29,211 nt of DNA, taken from a virus. The stretch covers positions 1 to 29,211 of IMG/VR virus record IMGVR_UViG_3300032073_000163; one strand, 5' to 3'. The first letter of the stretch is position 1. Each line of letters opens with the position of its first letter. A model generated the notes under the pieces. The model was not told the origin of the DNA. It saw nothing but the letters and a program-made list of their open reading frames with translations, and ran no database searches. This document shows positions 24,008 through 29,211 of the stretch, piece after piece. Position numbers and translations under genes: made by a program.

Positions 24008-24034
24008 CCCCGGCGTAGTCCGGGGTCTTTTTTT
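24008..24034 (+). terminator. Intrinsic terminator after the first early unit
   Basis: CCCCGG and CCGGGG form the stem around a CGTAGT loop, extended by a G-T and a G-C pair, followed by TCTTTTTTT. It closes the two-gene unit started by P1. Confidence 0.9.
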
Positions 24035-24047
24035 GCCTATGCCCTGA

Positions 24048-24155
24048 GGGTTAGCCGTAGAGGGTCCACGGTCTAAGGTTAGCCGCTACGGGTCCGGGGT
24101 TCTCTTAGGGTTAGCCGCTACGGGTTCGGGGTTCTCTTAGGGTTAGCCGCCCCGA
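24048..24155. repeat. Tandem repeat, 32-bp unit (about 3.3 copies)
   Basis: Copies begin at 24048 (degenerate, 28 bp), 24076, 24108 and 24140 (partial). The unit contains GGGTTAGCCGCTACGGGTTC followed by GGGGTTCTCTTA; the second and third copies differ at two positions. It fills the non-coding gap between a terminator and promoter P2. The spacing of three helical turns suggests a site for a protein that binds repeatedly, such as an iteron, or a packaging-end array like the short repeats at the T7 genome ends. Confidence 0.85.
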
Positions 24156-24169
24156 TTCTAGAATTGGAC

Positions 24170-24198
24170 TGGACATATCCGAACCAATCTCCGATACT
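24170..24198 (+). promoter_or_regulatory. Sigma70-like promoter P2 (DUF932 gene)
   Basis: TGGACA (24170-24175), 17 bases, then GATACT (24193-24198): identical hexamers and spacing to P1, although the spacer sequences are different. Conservation of the hexamers but not the spacer favours real promoter function. Confidence 0.72.
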
Positions 24199-24246
24199 GT
24201 CGGGGTCGGGTTCACTCGGAACCCGTTCTATTTAAGGATTGACATA
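24191..24246 (+). repeat. Duplicated 56-bp leader, copy 2, with operator-like dyad
   Basis: Matches copy 1 at 23349-23404 with 5 differences. It keeps the dyad arms GGGTTC and GAACCC (24208-24224) even though the loop differs (ACTCG versus ATTCG), and keeps TAAGGA before the ATG. Confidence 0.85.
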
Positions 24247-25257
24247 ATGACTAACGCTACAACTAGCCGCCTCGATTCCAACATTCAGCTGTTCCCGTCC
24301 CCGGTTACGCCCCGCGAAGCCTTAAGCCTAGCGGACCTGGAATGGGGGATCGATTCGGTTCCCGTATGGTCCGGAACCCCTAACGTATTCGGACACCCCG
24401 ATGTTGAGAATGTCCGCCGAATCCCCGACCAATACGAATTACGCCGGGACGATACCGGCGGGCGCTTGGGGACGGTCTCGGATAAATACCATCCAATCGA
24501 GAATGGAACCCTTGCCGACATCATCGGCGAATCATTCGGGGCGGAACCGTCCATAGTCGCGGCGGCATGCTGGAACGGTGGACGGCGGGTAATGCTTCAA
24601 GCCAAGACCGGCGCGCATGATATCGCCGGGGTAGATGCGAATGAATTTTACGCTACGTTCTTAGCATCCCATGACGGGGGCGGGGCGGTTCGGTTCATTC
24701 CGTCCACCGTCAGAATGGAATGCATGAACCAGGTGAACGGGTTCATTCGGGCGGCGGATGCTATGGGCGGCGTGGTCCGAATGTCTCATGTAGATATCGG
24801 CGACCGTTCCACAATTGCCGATCTATTCGCCGGGGCTATTTCAAACGTGGACCGAGCTAACGCCGCCACCGTGGAACGTCTTGAAGACTACGCGAATCGC
24901 CCCGTTATGTCGGATACGGTTCGGGACTACATCGACCGTATAGCGTGGGAAATTGCCACGCCCCAAACGCGTCAGCTCTTAGGCAATACCGCCGGAACCG
25001 TAGCCGACAATCTAAAAGACCCCGCGACACAAAAGGCCGTTAGGCGGTTCGCCGGGGTTCGGGATTCCATGATGGAGCTGTACGCCTCATGCGATGCGGG
25101 GAACATGGCCCCGGCGGTCCGAGGTACTCGGTTCCACATGATGCAAGCCGCGACCGAATACCTCACACACAACGCGAACCGCTCCGATTCGTCTATTGTG
25201 GACGGTGAGACCGCGAAGCAAACGCGACTCGCGGTAGAACTCGCGGGAACCATCTAA
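24247..25257 (+). CDS. DUF932 family phage/plasmid protein
   Basis: The 336-aa product matches the DUF932 pattern: RRDDTGGRLGTVSDKYHPIE near residue 75, CWNGGRRVMLQAKTGAHDIA, then FYATFLASHDGGGAVRFIPS and VRMECMNQVNGFIRAADA, the conserved core in which a strand with SHDG is followed by R(M/V)xCMN. Such proteins are widespread in phages, plasmids and prophages; their function is not established. It is expressed from its own promoter P2 and ends before its own terminator. Codon use (CCG, CGG, CTA, GCC) differs clearly from the virion genes, suggesting separate acquisition or a different selection regime. Confidence 0.8.
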   Translation: MTNATTSRLDSNIQLFPSPVTPREALSLADLEWGIDSVPVWSGTPNVFGHPDVENVRRIPDQYELRRDDTGGRLGTVSDKYHPIENGTLADIIGESFGAEPSIVAAACWNGGRRVMLQAKTGAHDIAGVDANEFYATFLASHDGGGAVRFIPSTVRMECMNQVNGFIRAADAMGGVVRMSHVDIGDRSTIADLFAGAISNVDRANAATVERLEDYANRPVMSDTVRDYIDRIAWEIATPQTRQLLGNTAGTVADNLKDPATQKAVRRFAGVRDSMMELYASCDAGNMAPAVRGTRFHMMQAATEYLTHNANRSDSSIVDGETAKQTRLAVELAGTI

Positions 25258-25278
25258 AAGAATCCCCAAAAATACCCG

Positions 25279-25314
25279 CCCCGGTAGGTCTAACGGTCTA
25301 CCGGGGTCTTTTTT
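25279..25314 (+). terminator. Intrinsic terminator after DUF932 gene
   Basis: CCCCGGTAG pairs with CTACCGGGG across a short inner hairpin (GTC-TAAC-GGT), followed by TCTTTTTT. It is similar in style and base to the other cassette terminators. Confidence 0.9.
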
Positions 25315-25318
25315 CGTT

Positions 25319-25333
25319 CGGGGATCGTCCCCG
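25319..25333. promoter_or_regulatory. Palindrome upstream of the GP88-like gene
   Basis: CGGGGA-TCG-TCCCCG is a perfect 6-bp dyad followed, after GATACC, by eight T. It may be a second weak terminator or attenuator, or an operator. I find no clear -35/-10 pair for the downstream gene, so read-through from P2 is possible. Confidence 0.45.
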
Positions 25334-25366
25334 GATACCTTTTTTTTCAGTTTGAGGAGTGACATC

Positions 25367-26119
25367 ATGCAAACACAAGAACTGACGATAGGCGGCAAAC
25401 GTCCCGCCCTAGGTTCATTTGGCAAGGCTACCCGTGGATCGGTCGCCTTGAATTACGGTAGGTCCGGCGGGGCGAACTGCTCCAGCTCATGCCCCTATCA
25501 TCCGGAATCGACTAGCCCCCATGCGGAACCTAGCCGCGCCCGATGCTATGCCGCCGCCGGTGAAGCTAGGCCCGACCGTAAGCCATTAGCGGCGAAGCTA
25601 GACCGCCATGAATCCGCCGGTGGTGACGCGGTCACGTTCGCCGCCGATGCCGAGCTACGCGGCTACCGCTACCGTCTACCGTGGTTCCGTCTATCGGCAT
25701 TCGGTTCGGTTCCGCCGGAACCGCCCAAGGGGTTCCGCGACATGATCGGGAACCTATGCGATGCGGGGACCCCGATACACTTCCCGATCGAGTGTGACCA
25801 AAAGGCAGAACGCTACCGGCGGGAACTGGACGGTCTACCCGTAGCGGTTCGGGTATCGGTCGCATCGTTTGGCGAGTTCCTGGAACATTCGGGTCCGTGT
25901 TCTTTTGTCGCGGGGTCGATGGAATCTAGGCCACGGGAACGGGTAGCCGATGCTCGCAAGGCCGCCGCCGCTAGGCGTAGGGAATCGGGTAGGGGATGCG
26001 CGGTATGTCCCGCCGCCGCCGGTGGTCTTCTTAGGGTCAAGAATGACGCTTCAAAATGCGGAGCATGCACCCTATGTGCAAACCCCGATGTCGATATCAT
26101 CTATCCGGTTCACAGGTGA
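25367..26119 (+). CDS. Cys-rich GP88-like phage protein
   Basis: The 250-aa product carries NYGRSGGANCSSSCPYHPES at residues 29-48 and RCYAAAGE at 59-66 (Cys38, Cys42, Cys60), a central segment WFRLSAFGSVPPEPPKGFRD that resembles the R-x-S-xxGDF strand of the GP88 family, and a second cluster GCAVCPAAAGG...SKCGACTLC (Cys211, 214, 231, 234, 237) ending DVDIIYPVH. The paired Cys clusters and final aliphatic-x-H fit the actinophage gene-product-88/DUF7227-like proteins. I infer metal or Fe-S binding; the activity is unknown. GAGGAG lies 8 bases before the ATG at 25367; a TTG 15 bases upstream is less likely. Confidence 0.7.
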   Translation: MQTQELTIGGKRPALGSFGKATRGSVALNYGRSGGANCSSSCPYHPESTSPHAEPSRARCYAAAGEARPDRKPLAAKLDRHESAGGDAVTFAADAELRGYRYRLPWFRLSAFGSVPPEPPKGFRDMIGNLCDAGTPIHFPIECDQKAERYRRELDGLPVAVRVSVASFGEFLEHSGPCSFVAGSMESRPRERVADARKAAAARRRESGRGCAVCPAAAGGLLRVKNDASKCGACTLCANPDVDIIYPVHR

Positions 26120-26123
26120 AGCT

Positions 26124-26198
26124 ATGCGATACGTTCACGCCTTTTTTATGCTAGTCGGTCTCTCGATTCTATGGTGCATCATGACCCCGGACGATTGA
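26124..26198 (+). CDS. 24-aa predicted single-span membrane peptide
   Basis: The frame MRYVHAFFMLVGLSILWCIM ends TPDD and stops at TGA. About 17 consecutive residues are hydrophobic, enough for one membrane span, with a basic N-terminus and an acidic C-terminus. AGGTGA lies 5-6 bases before the ATG, and an intrinsic terminator starts 26 bases after the stop, so the frame occupies the last position of the transcript with the GP88-like gene. No family is recognised. It may be a small inhibitor of a host membrane protein or a toxin-like peptide. Confidence 0.5.
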   Translation: MRYVHAFFMLVGLSILWCIMTPDD

Positions 26199-26223
26199 CC
26201 CCGGAACCATCCCGAACCCCTAA

Positions 26224-26250
26224 CCCCCGCCCCGGCGGGGGTCTTTTTTT
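26224..26250 (+). terminator. Intrinsic terminator ending the early cassette
   Basis: CCCCCGC, loop CCCG, GCGGGGG, then TCTTTTTTT. It closes the GP88-like/micropeptide unit and marks the end of the GC-rich cassette. Confidence 0.92.
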
Positions 26251-26325
26251 GCCCCTATTCGCCCCGCACCAGCTCCCAAAATACCTGGCCCCCACCCGCC
26301 GGTCTCGGTCTAATCCCTCGGACCT

Positions 26326-26354
26326 GTTGTGTAATCCCTCGGACTTGGTATAAT
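26326..26354 (+). promoter_or_regulatory. Candidate promoter with consensus -10 upstream of integrase
   Basis: TATAAT at 26349-26354 has GTTGTG/TTGTGT 16-17 bases upstream. Repeat copy 2 fills the spacer and copy 3 overlaps the -10. The -35 is weak. Transcription would run into the terminator at 26373 within about 45 bases unless it is anti-terminated. Confidence 0.5.
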
Positions 26355-26372
26355 CCCTCTGTCAATCCTCCG

Positions 26373-26405
26373 CCCCCAGCGTGCTTCGGCATCTGGGGGT
26401 TTTTT
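26373..26405 (+). terminator. Intrinsic terminator / attenuator before integrase
   Basis: CCCCCAG pairs with CTGGGGG, a single C bulges, GTGC pairs with GCAT, and the loop is TTCG. Six T follow. It would stop transcripts from the early cassette or from the TATAAT promoter just before the integrase operon. Confidence 0.9.
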
Positions 26406-26406
26406 A

Positions 26407-26435
26407 TTGACGTAATCCCTCTGACTTATTACCTT
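26407..26435 (+). promoter_or_regulatory. Candidate promoter for the integrase-RNA polymerase operon
   Basis: TTGACG (26407-26412), 17 bases, TACCTT (26430-26435). The -35 fits sigma70 well and the -10 moderately. Repeat copy 4 sits exactly between them, adjoining the -35, as copy 2 does in the upstream candidate. It is the closest promoter to the integrase ATG at 26456. Confidence 0.5.
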
Positions 26436-26455
26436 GTGGGCATAGGAGTTTTGAC

Positions 26456-27265
26456 ATGCCCCAAGAAGAAGTAACCCTCGGATACCTCAGCGACTTTGTT
26501 TACCGGACAGAGTGGGCGCACACCAAAGGAGAAGTCACGGCTCTTCGCAACAGTGAAGAGGTTGTGTCATACTTCGATGGAGATACCATCGTGTCCGACA
26601 TCAGACCCATCCACATCAGCGAGTTCGTGTCCACCCTCAGAGACTCAGGGAACAGCAACGGCACAATCAATCGTAAGCTCGCGGCTCTCTCGAAGATGCT
26701 GACGGTTGCCTTGCGTAACGAGTGGATTGACACCAAGCCTCACATCCCGAGACAGAAGGAAGCGTCTCACCGTATCCGTTGGATTACTCCTGATGAGGAG
26801 TTGGTGATGACTCAGCATTCTGACCCAAGGTTCGCCAAGTTGTGGACATTGTTGATCGATACTGGACTTCGGGTTGGAGAAGCATTGCGTCTTGAGCCGA
26901 TGGATATTGACATGGGGCAGAACCGTATTCATGTCTGGGAGAACAAGGCTGACAAGCCACGGTCTATCCCGATGACCAAGCGTGTGCGTTCGATTCTCGA
27001 TGGTCATGACTTCATGGACATCACACAGGATCAGGTAACATACCAATGGAACAAGATGAGGAAAGCGATGGGTCTCTTGGATGACTCACACTTTGTTCCT
27101 CACATCTGTCGCCACACCTTTGCATCGCGGTTGGTGCAGCGAGGTGTTGGTATCACTGTGGTGCAGCAGCTCTGCGGTCATAAGACCTTGGAGATTACGC
27201 TGCGTTATGCTCACCTTGCCCCATCAAATCTGGATGAGGCAATCAAGAAACTGGAGGAAGAATGA
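26456..27265 (+). CDS. int: Tyrosine recombinase / phage integrase
   Basis: The 269-aa product has an N-terminal SAM-like core-binding domain (about residues 5-100, with NSNGTINRKLAALSKMLTVA) and a C-terminal catalytic domain with all expected residues: Arg139 in DTGLRVGEALRL, the beta-hairpin lysine around NKADKPRSIPM (Lys164 or Lys167), His216-x-x-Arg219 in PHICRHTFASRL, His242 in CGHKTLEITLRYAHL and the nucleophile Tyr251. It would integrate and excise the genome at an att site. ATAGGAG lies before the ATG. The gene starts an operon of five genes that ends with the phage RNA polymerase, the place where integrases also lie in integrase-bearing marine T7-like phages. Its small size and lack of a clear extra arm-binding domain fit simple integrases. 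Confidence 0.94.
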   Translation: MPQEEVTLGYLSDFVYRTEWAHTKGEVTALRNSEEVVSYFDGDTIVSDIRPIHISEFVSTLRDSGNSNGTINRKLAALSKMLTVALRNEWIDTKPHIPRQKEASHRIRWITPDEELVMTQHSDPRFAKLWTLLIDTGLRVGEALRLEPMDIDMGQNRIHVWENKADKPRSIPMTKRVRSILDGHDFMDITQDQVTYQWNKMRKAMGLLDDSHFVPHICRHTFASRLVQRGVGITVVQQLCGHKTLEITLRYAHLAPSNLDEAIKKLEEE

Positions 27266-27645
27266 ATCATCGCACTGAATTGGACCGCTTCAAACGAGCA
27301 GAAGCACAAACCAAGTTGGCATCTTGCCACGTTGACTGGGAGTTCTACTGCTCGGCTACCAAGAAAGATTGGATCATCAGTATGACCATTGGTGATACCG
27401 ATTCTCCGACCGCATTGATCGATACCCGTGTCCAAGAATGGAACGTCATTGCCACCACTGGCGATACCACAGTTCCGTACCATTGCAAAGAGACTTGCCG
27501 CAAGGTGATGGATTCTTTCTTTTGGTATTCTTTTGACAAGCCTTCGATCCACATGGATCAAGTTCATCCCGGTGTTTTCCAACAGCTGATGTCAACCGCC
27601 AGACGCATGGCTCATGATGATCCCGTTTGGGGAGGAGAAAAATGA
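27262..27645 (+). CDS. Hypothetical protein in integrase-methyltransferase operon
   Basis: The 127-aa product begins MNHRTELDRFKRAEAQTKLA and has a beta-rich middle (DWEFYCSATKKDWIISMTIG, DTRVQEWNVIATTGD) and a C-terminal aromatic region (MDSFFWYSFDKPS). No family is recognised. It overlaps the integrase stop and the methyltransferase start by 4 bases each (ATGA), so it is translated with them. Possible roles include a partner of the recombinase or methyltransferase; nothing in the sequence decides. Confidence 0.75.
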   Translation: MNHRTELDRFKRAEAQTKLASCHVDWEFYCSATKKDWIISMTIGDTDSPTALIDTRVQEWNVIATTGDTTVPYHCKETCRKVMDSFFWYSFDKPSIHMDQVHPGVFQQLMSTARRMAHDDPVWGGEK

Positions 27646-28415
27646 ATGACTGCGTTTCTCATTTGTCCTTGTGTGCTGGTATCGGGGGAATTGACCTTGG
27701 ACTGCGAAGAGTGGTCAGAAATCTCAACACCGTGGCTATGGTGGAGAGGGAAGCCTTCGCCATCTCAAACTTGGTGCAGAAGATGGAAGAAGGAGAGTTG
27801 GATTCGTGTCCTATCTACGCGGACTTGTTGCGGTTCCCTTGGCAGCGTTTTCGAGGCCGAGTGGATATCGTCTCTGGCGGATTCCCATGTACGCCGTTCT
27901 CGGTCGCTGGTAGTCGCAAAGCCACCGAAGACGAGCGACACCTCTGGCCCTACATACGCTCAGGGGTTGCTGTTCTCCAACCTAGAGTCTGCTTCTTCGA
28001 GAACGTCGATGGAATCGTCACCGCCCCCTCAGAGGGATATCACTCAGTTCTCCACCATGTCCTCAGCGACTTGGAAGAAATGGGTTTCAGCACAACGGCA
28101 GGACAGTTCTCAGCGCAGGAAGTCGGCGCACCCCAAATCAGAAAGAGATGGTTCATCCTCGCTGTGGCCCACCGCGACATCGAGGGATTGGAAAGATGGG
28201 ACGAACCCATCGATGAAAGCTCCGACGAATGGCCTGTTGGGCCGGGCTGTCCCCAGAGACCCGACGAGCCGCCCCGGACAATTGAATCCGACTTGGGTGG
28301 ACGGGTTGATGGGATTCCCAACAGGATGGACAGACTTAGAGCATTGGGGAACGCGGTAGTACCCGCAGTCGCTGCAAAAGCATTTAGTACCCTTTGGTGG
28401 AGGCTACACAAATGA
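27642..28415 (+). CDS. DNA (cytosine-5-)-methyltransferase
   Basis: The 257-aa product carries the C5-methyltransferase motifs in order: motif I LSLCAGIGGIDLGL (residues 8-21), motif IV SGGFPCTPFS with catalytic Cys83, motif VI FFENVDG (Glu120-Asn-Val), motif VIII QIRKRWFILA (165-174) and motif X RLRALGNAVVPAVAAKAF (from 231). The region between VIII and X, which holds the target-recognition part, is only about 60 residues, so the enzyme is small. Its likely task is methylating phage DNA against host restriction. No matching endonuclease gene is nearby. GGAGGAG precedes the ATG at 27642. The last third also reads well in a second frame (see findings). Confidence 0.93.
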   Translation: MNDCVSHLSLCAGIGGIDLGLRRVVRNLNTVAMVEREAFAISNLVQKMEEGELDSCPIYADLLRFPWQRFRGRVDIVSGGFPCTPFSVAGSRKATEDERHLWPYIRSGVAVLQPRVCFFENVDGIVTAPSEGYHSVLHHVLSDLEEMGFSTTAGQFSAQEVGAPQIRKRWFILAVAHRDIEGLERWDEPIDESSDEWPVGPGCPQRPDEPPRTIESDLGGRVDGIPNRMDRLRALGNAVVPAVAAKAFSTLWWRLHK

Positions 28416-28585
28416 AGTGTTATCTATGCGATACTGAACTTATTTGGGGCGGCGATCAGGATTGTGATGATGACTCGATGAATACCGACTTTCCTGTGGT
28501 TACAAACTTTTCCTGCCCGAACTGCGGAGCTGTTGTTGTTCTTTATCACCCGAAGGATGGCCCAAAGAGAGAGGGCGACGAATGA
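28412..28585 (+). CDS. Small zinc-ribbon protein
   Basis: The 57-aa product MKCYLCDTELIWGGDQDCDD has a CxxC pair at residues 3-6 and a second, SCPNCGAVVVLY, near residue 35, giving a classic two-knuckle zinc ribbon separated by an acidic stretch. Similar short proteins (KCxxCxxxLIWGGDxDC..) are common in phages; the function is unknown. It overlaps both the methyltransferase stop and the RNA polymerase start by 4 bases, and GGTGGAGG lies upstream. Confidence 0.8.
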   Translation: MKCYLCDTELIWGGDQDCDDDSMNTDFPVVTNFSCPNCGAVVVLYHPKDGPKREGDE

Positions 28586-29211
28586 GCAAACAACTTGATG
28601 CTGAGAAGAAGATGCTTGAGGCTGGACGGGAACGCTACTGGCGTAACTACCGAAAGTCACAAGCCGCTGGTATGGAAGCCAACACGCCTGTAGGACGCAG
28701 GCTCCTCGCTGAGTCAGTCACAAAGCTGACCAGAGGCATTGAGGAATGGAAACGCCAAGCATCCAAAGCACCTGGAATAAGACACCGTGCGTTGGATTAC
28801 ATCGAGCAGATACAACCCAAGGTCATCGCTGCGATCACCGCACGTTCAGTCATTGATTCGATCAGTCACGGTAAGAAGCTGACGCGATCAGCCATGACTG
28901 TGGCTCGTCTTCTTCAGGACGAACTGTTGTTCACAACGCTTCGCAAAGAAGAGCCGGACTTCTGGCGGTTGACTCAGATGAATCGCCAACGTGCGATGAA
29001 GTCAGGACCGCAGTATCACTCGGACTTCATCAAACGTGCCGCCAAGCATTCGGACATCATGTTCCCCAAGTGGCCCCAGCGTGACTCCCTTGCTGTTGGT
29101 CTGGTCTGCGTGGAACTGATGCGTCAATACACCGGCATCATTGAGATTAACCAACGCCGTGGGTTTGACGGCAAGACCACCACGATTGTCCAAGCCACCG
29201 ATGAAATGTTG
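28582..29211 (+). CDS. T7-like single-subunit RNA polymerase, N-terminal part (partial)
   Basis: The frame from ATG 28582 stays open to the window end (210 residues). It begins MSKQLDAEKKMLEAGRERYW and continues with TPVGRRLLAESVTKLTRGIEEW, quoted in part as GRRLLAESVTKL, PGIRHRALDYIEQIQPKVIA and ITARSVIDSISHGKKLTRSA. This is the N-terminal domain of Autographiviridae RNA polymerases, which is involved in promoter opening and RNA handling. The catalytic part lies beyond the window. The ATGA overlap with the zinc-ribbon gene places it last in the visible integrase operon. It drives middle and late phage transcription. Confidence 0.9.
   Translation, partial: MSKQLDAEKKMLEAGRERYWRNYRKSQAAGMEANTPVGRRLLAESVTKLTRGIEEWKRQASKAPGIRHRALDYIEQIQPKVIAAITARSVIDSISHGKKLTRSAMTVARLLQDELLFTTLRKEEPDFWRLTQMNRQRAMKSGPQYHSDFIKRAAKHSDIMFPKWPQRDSLAVGLVCVELMRQYTGIIEINQRRGFDGKTTTIVQATDEML

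Larger units (their letters stand above)
26311..26425 (+). repeat. Four 13-bp direct repeats (TAATCCCTCKGWC) upstream of the integrase
   Basis: Copies are at 26311-26323, 26332-26344, 26351-26363 and 26413-26425. The first three are 21 and 19 bases apart (about two helical turns); the fourth lies beyond a terminator hairpin. They may be integrase arm-binding sites of attP or operators. Two copies sit in the spacer of candidate promoters, with the -10 starting 4 bases after the repeat in both. Confidence 0.85.

Noticed and set aside
24048-24155. CRISPR array
   Set aside because: The units are contiguous tandem repeats without unique spacers.
22550-26455. tRNA gene or tRNA-derived attP core
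   Set aside because: I found no cloverleaf or recognisable T-arm with acceptor pairing in the gaps near the integrase. A dedicated tRNA search could overturn this.
27646-28359. Long open frame overlapping the methyltransferase in the +1 phase
   Set aside because: It lacks the methyltransferase catalytic motifs and is covered by a fully motif-bearing gene, so it is not called as a separate gene. Only its last part is reported as an observation.

Overview
The window is most of the genome of a T7-like podovirus (Autographiviridae-type). It has a family A DNA polymerase C-terminus, a T7 gp6-like exonuclease, the complete T7-order virion block (portal, scaffold, capsid, tail tube A and B, internal virion proteins gp13-gp16, tail-fibre adaptor, holin, small and large terminase) and the N-terminus of a single-subunit T7-type RNA polymerase. 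Several small basic proteins between the terminase genes resemble families I associate with marine cyano- and pelagiphages, so an aquatic bacterial host is likely. The host itself cannot be named from the sequence.

Layout, all genes on the + strand. 1-2545: DNA polymerase end, a freestanding LAGLIDADG homing endonuclease, exonuclease, a DUF1599-type protein and small genes, including a polyproline protein. 2554-10037: portal, scaffold, a predicted lipoprotein, capsid, a strong intrinsic terminator at the T7 T-phi position, and the tail tube proteins. 10037-17348: ejected internal virion proteins; the last (gp16 position, 1362 aa) carries an apparent ADP-ribosyltransferase-like domain. 17348-22549: tail-fibre adaptor only, class-II-holin-like protein, two further putative tail/receptor proteins, TerS, a nest of tiny Lys/Arg-rich proteins, and TerL.

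22550-26455: the stretch between TerL and the RNA-polymerase operon. In T7 this is where the ends of the linear genome join in concatemers. It contains a cassette of visibly different composition (rich in CCG/CGG, with CTA leucine codons): an acidic 82-aa protein, a protein with two SymE/AbrB-like halves, a DUF932 protein, a cysteine-rich GP88-like protein and a 24-aa membrane peptide. Two nearly identical sigma70-like promoter/leader modules, intrinsic terminators and a 32-bp tandem repeat punctuate it. I read it as the host-transcribed early region.

26456-29211: a tightly overlapped operon of tyrosine integrase, an unknown 127-aa protein, a C5-cytosine methyltransferase, a zinc-ribbon protein and RNA polymerase. 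It is preceded by four TAATCCCTC-type repeats, candidate promoters and a terminator. An integrase in the same operon as the phage RNA polymerase suggests a temperate or formerly temperate lifestyle. The likely flow is: host RNA polymerase transcribes the early cassette and the integrase/RNA-polymerase operon, then the phage RNA polymerase drives replication, virion and packaging genes.
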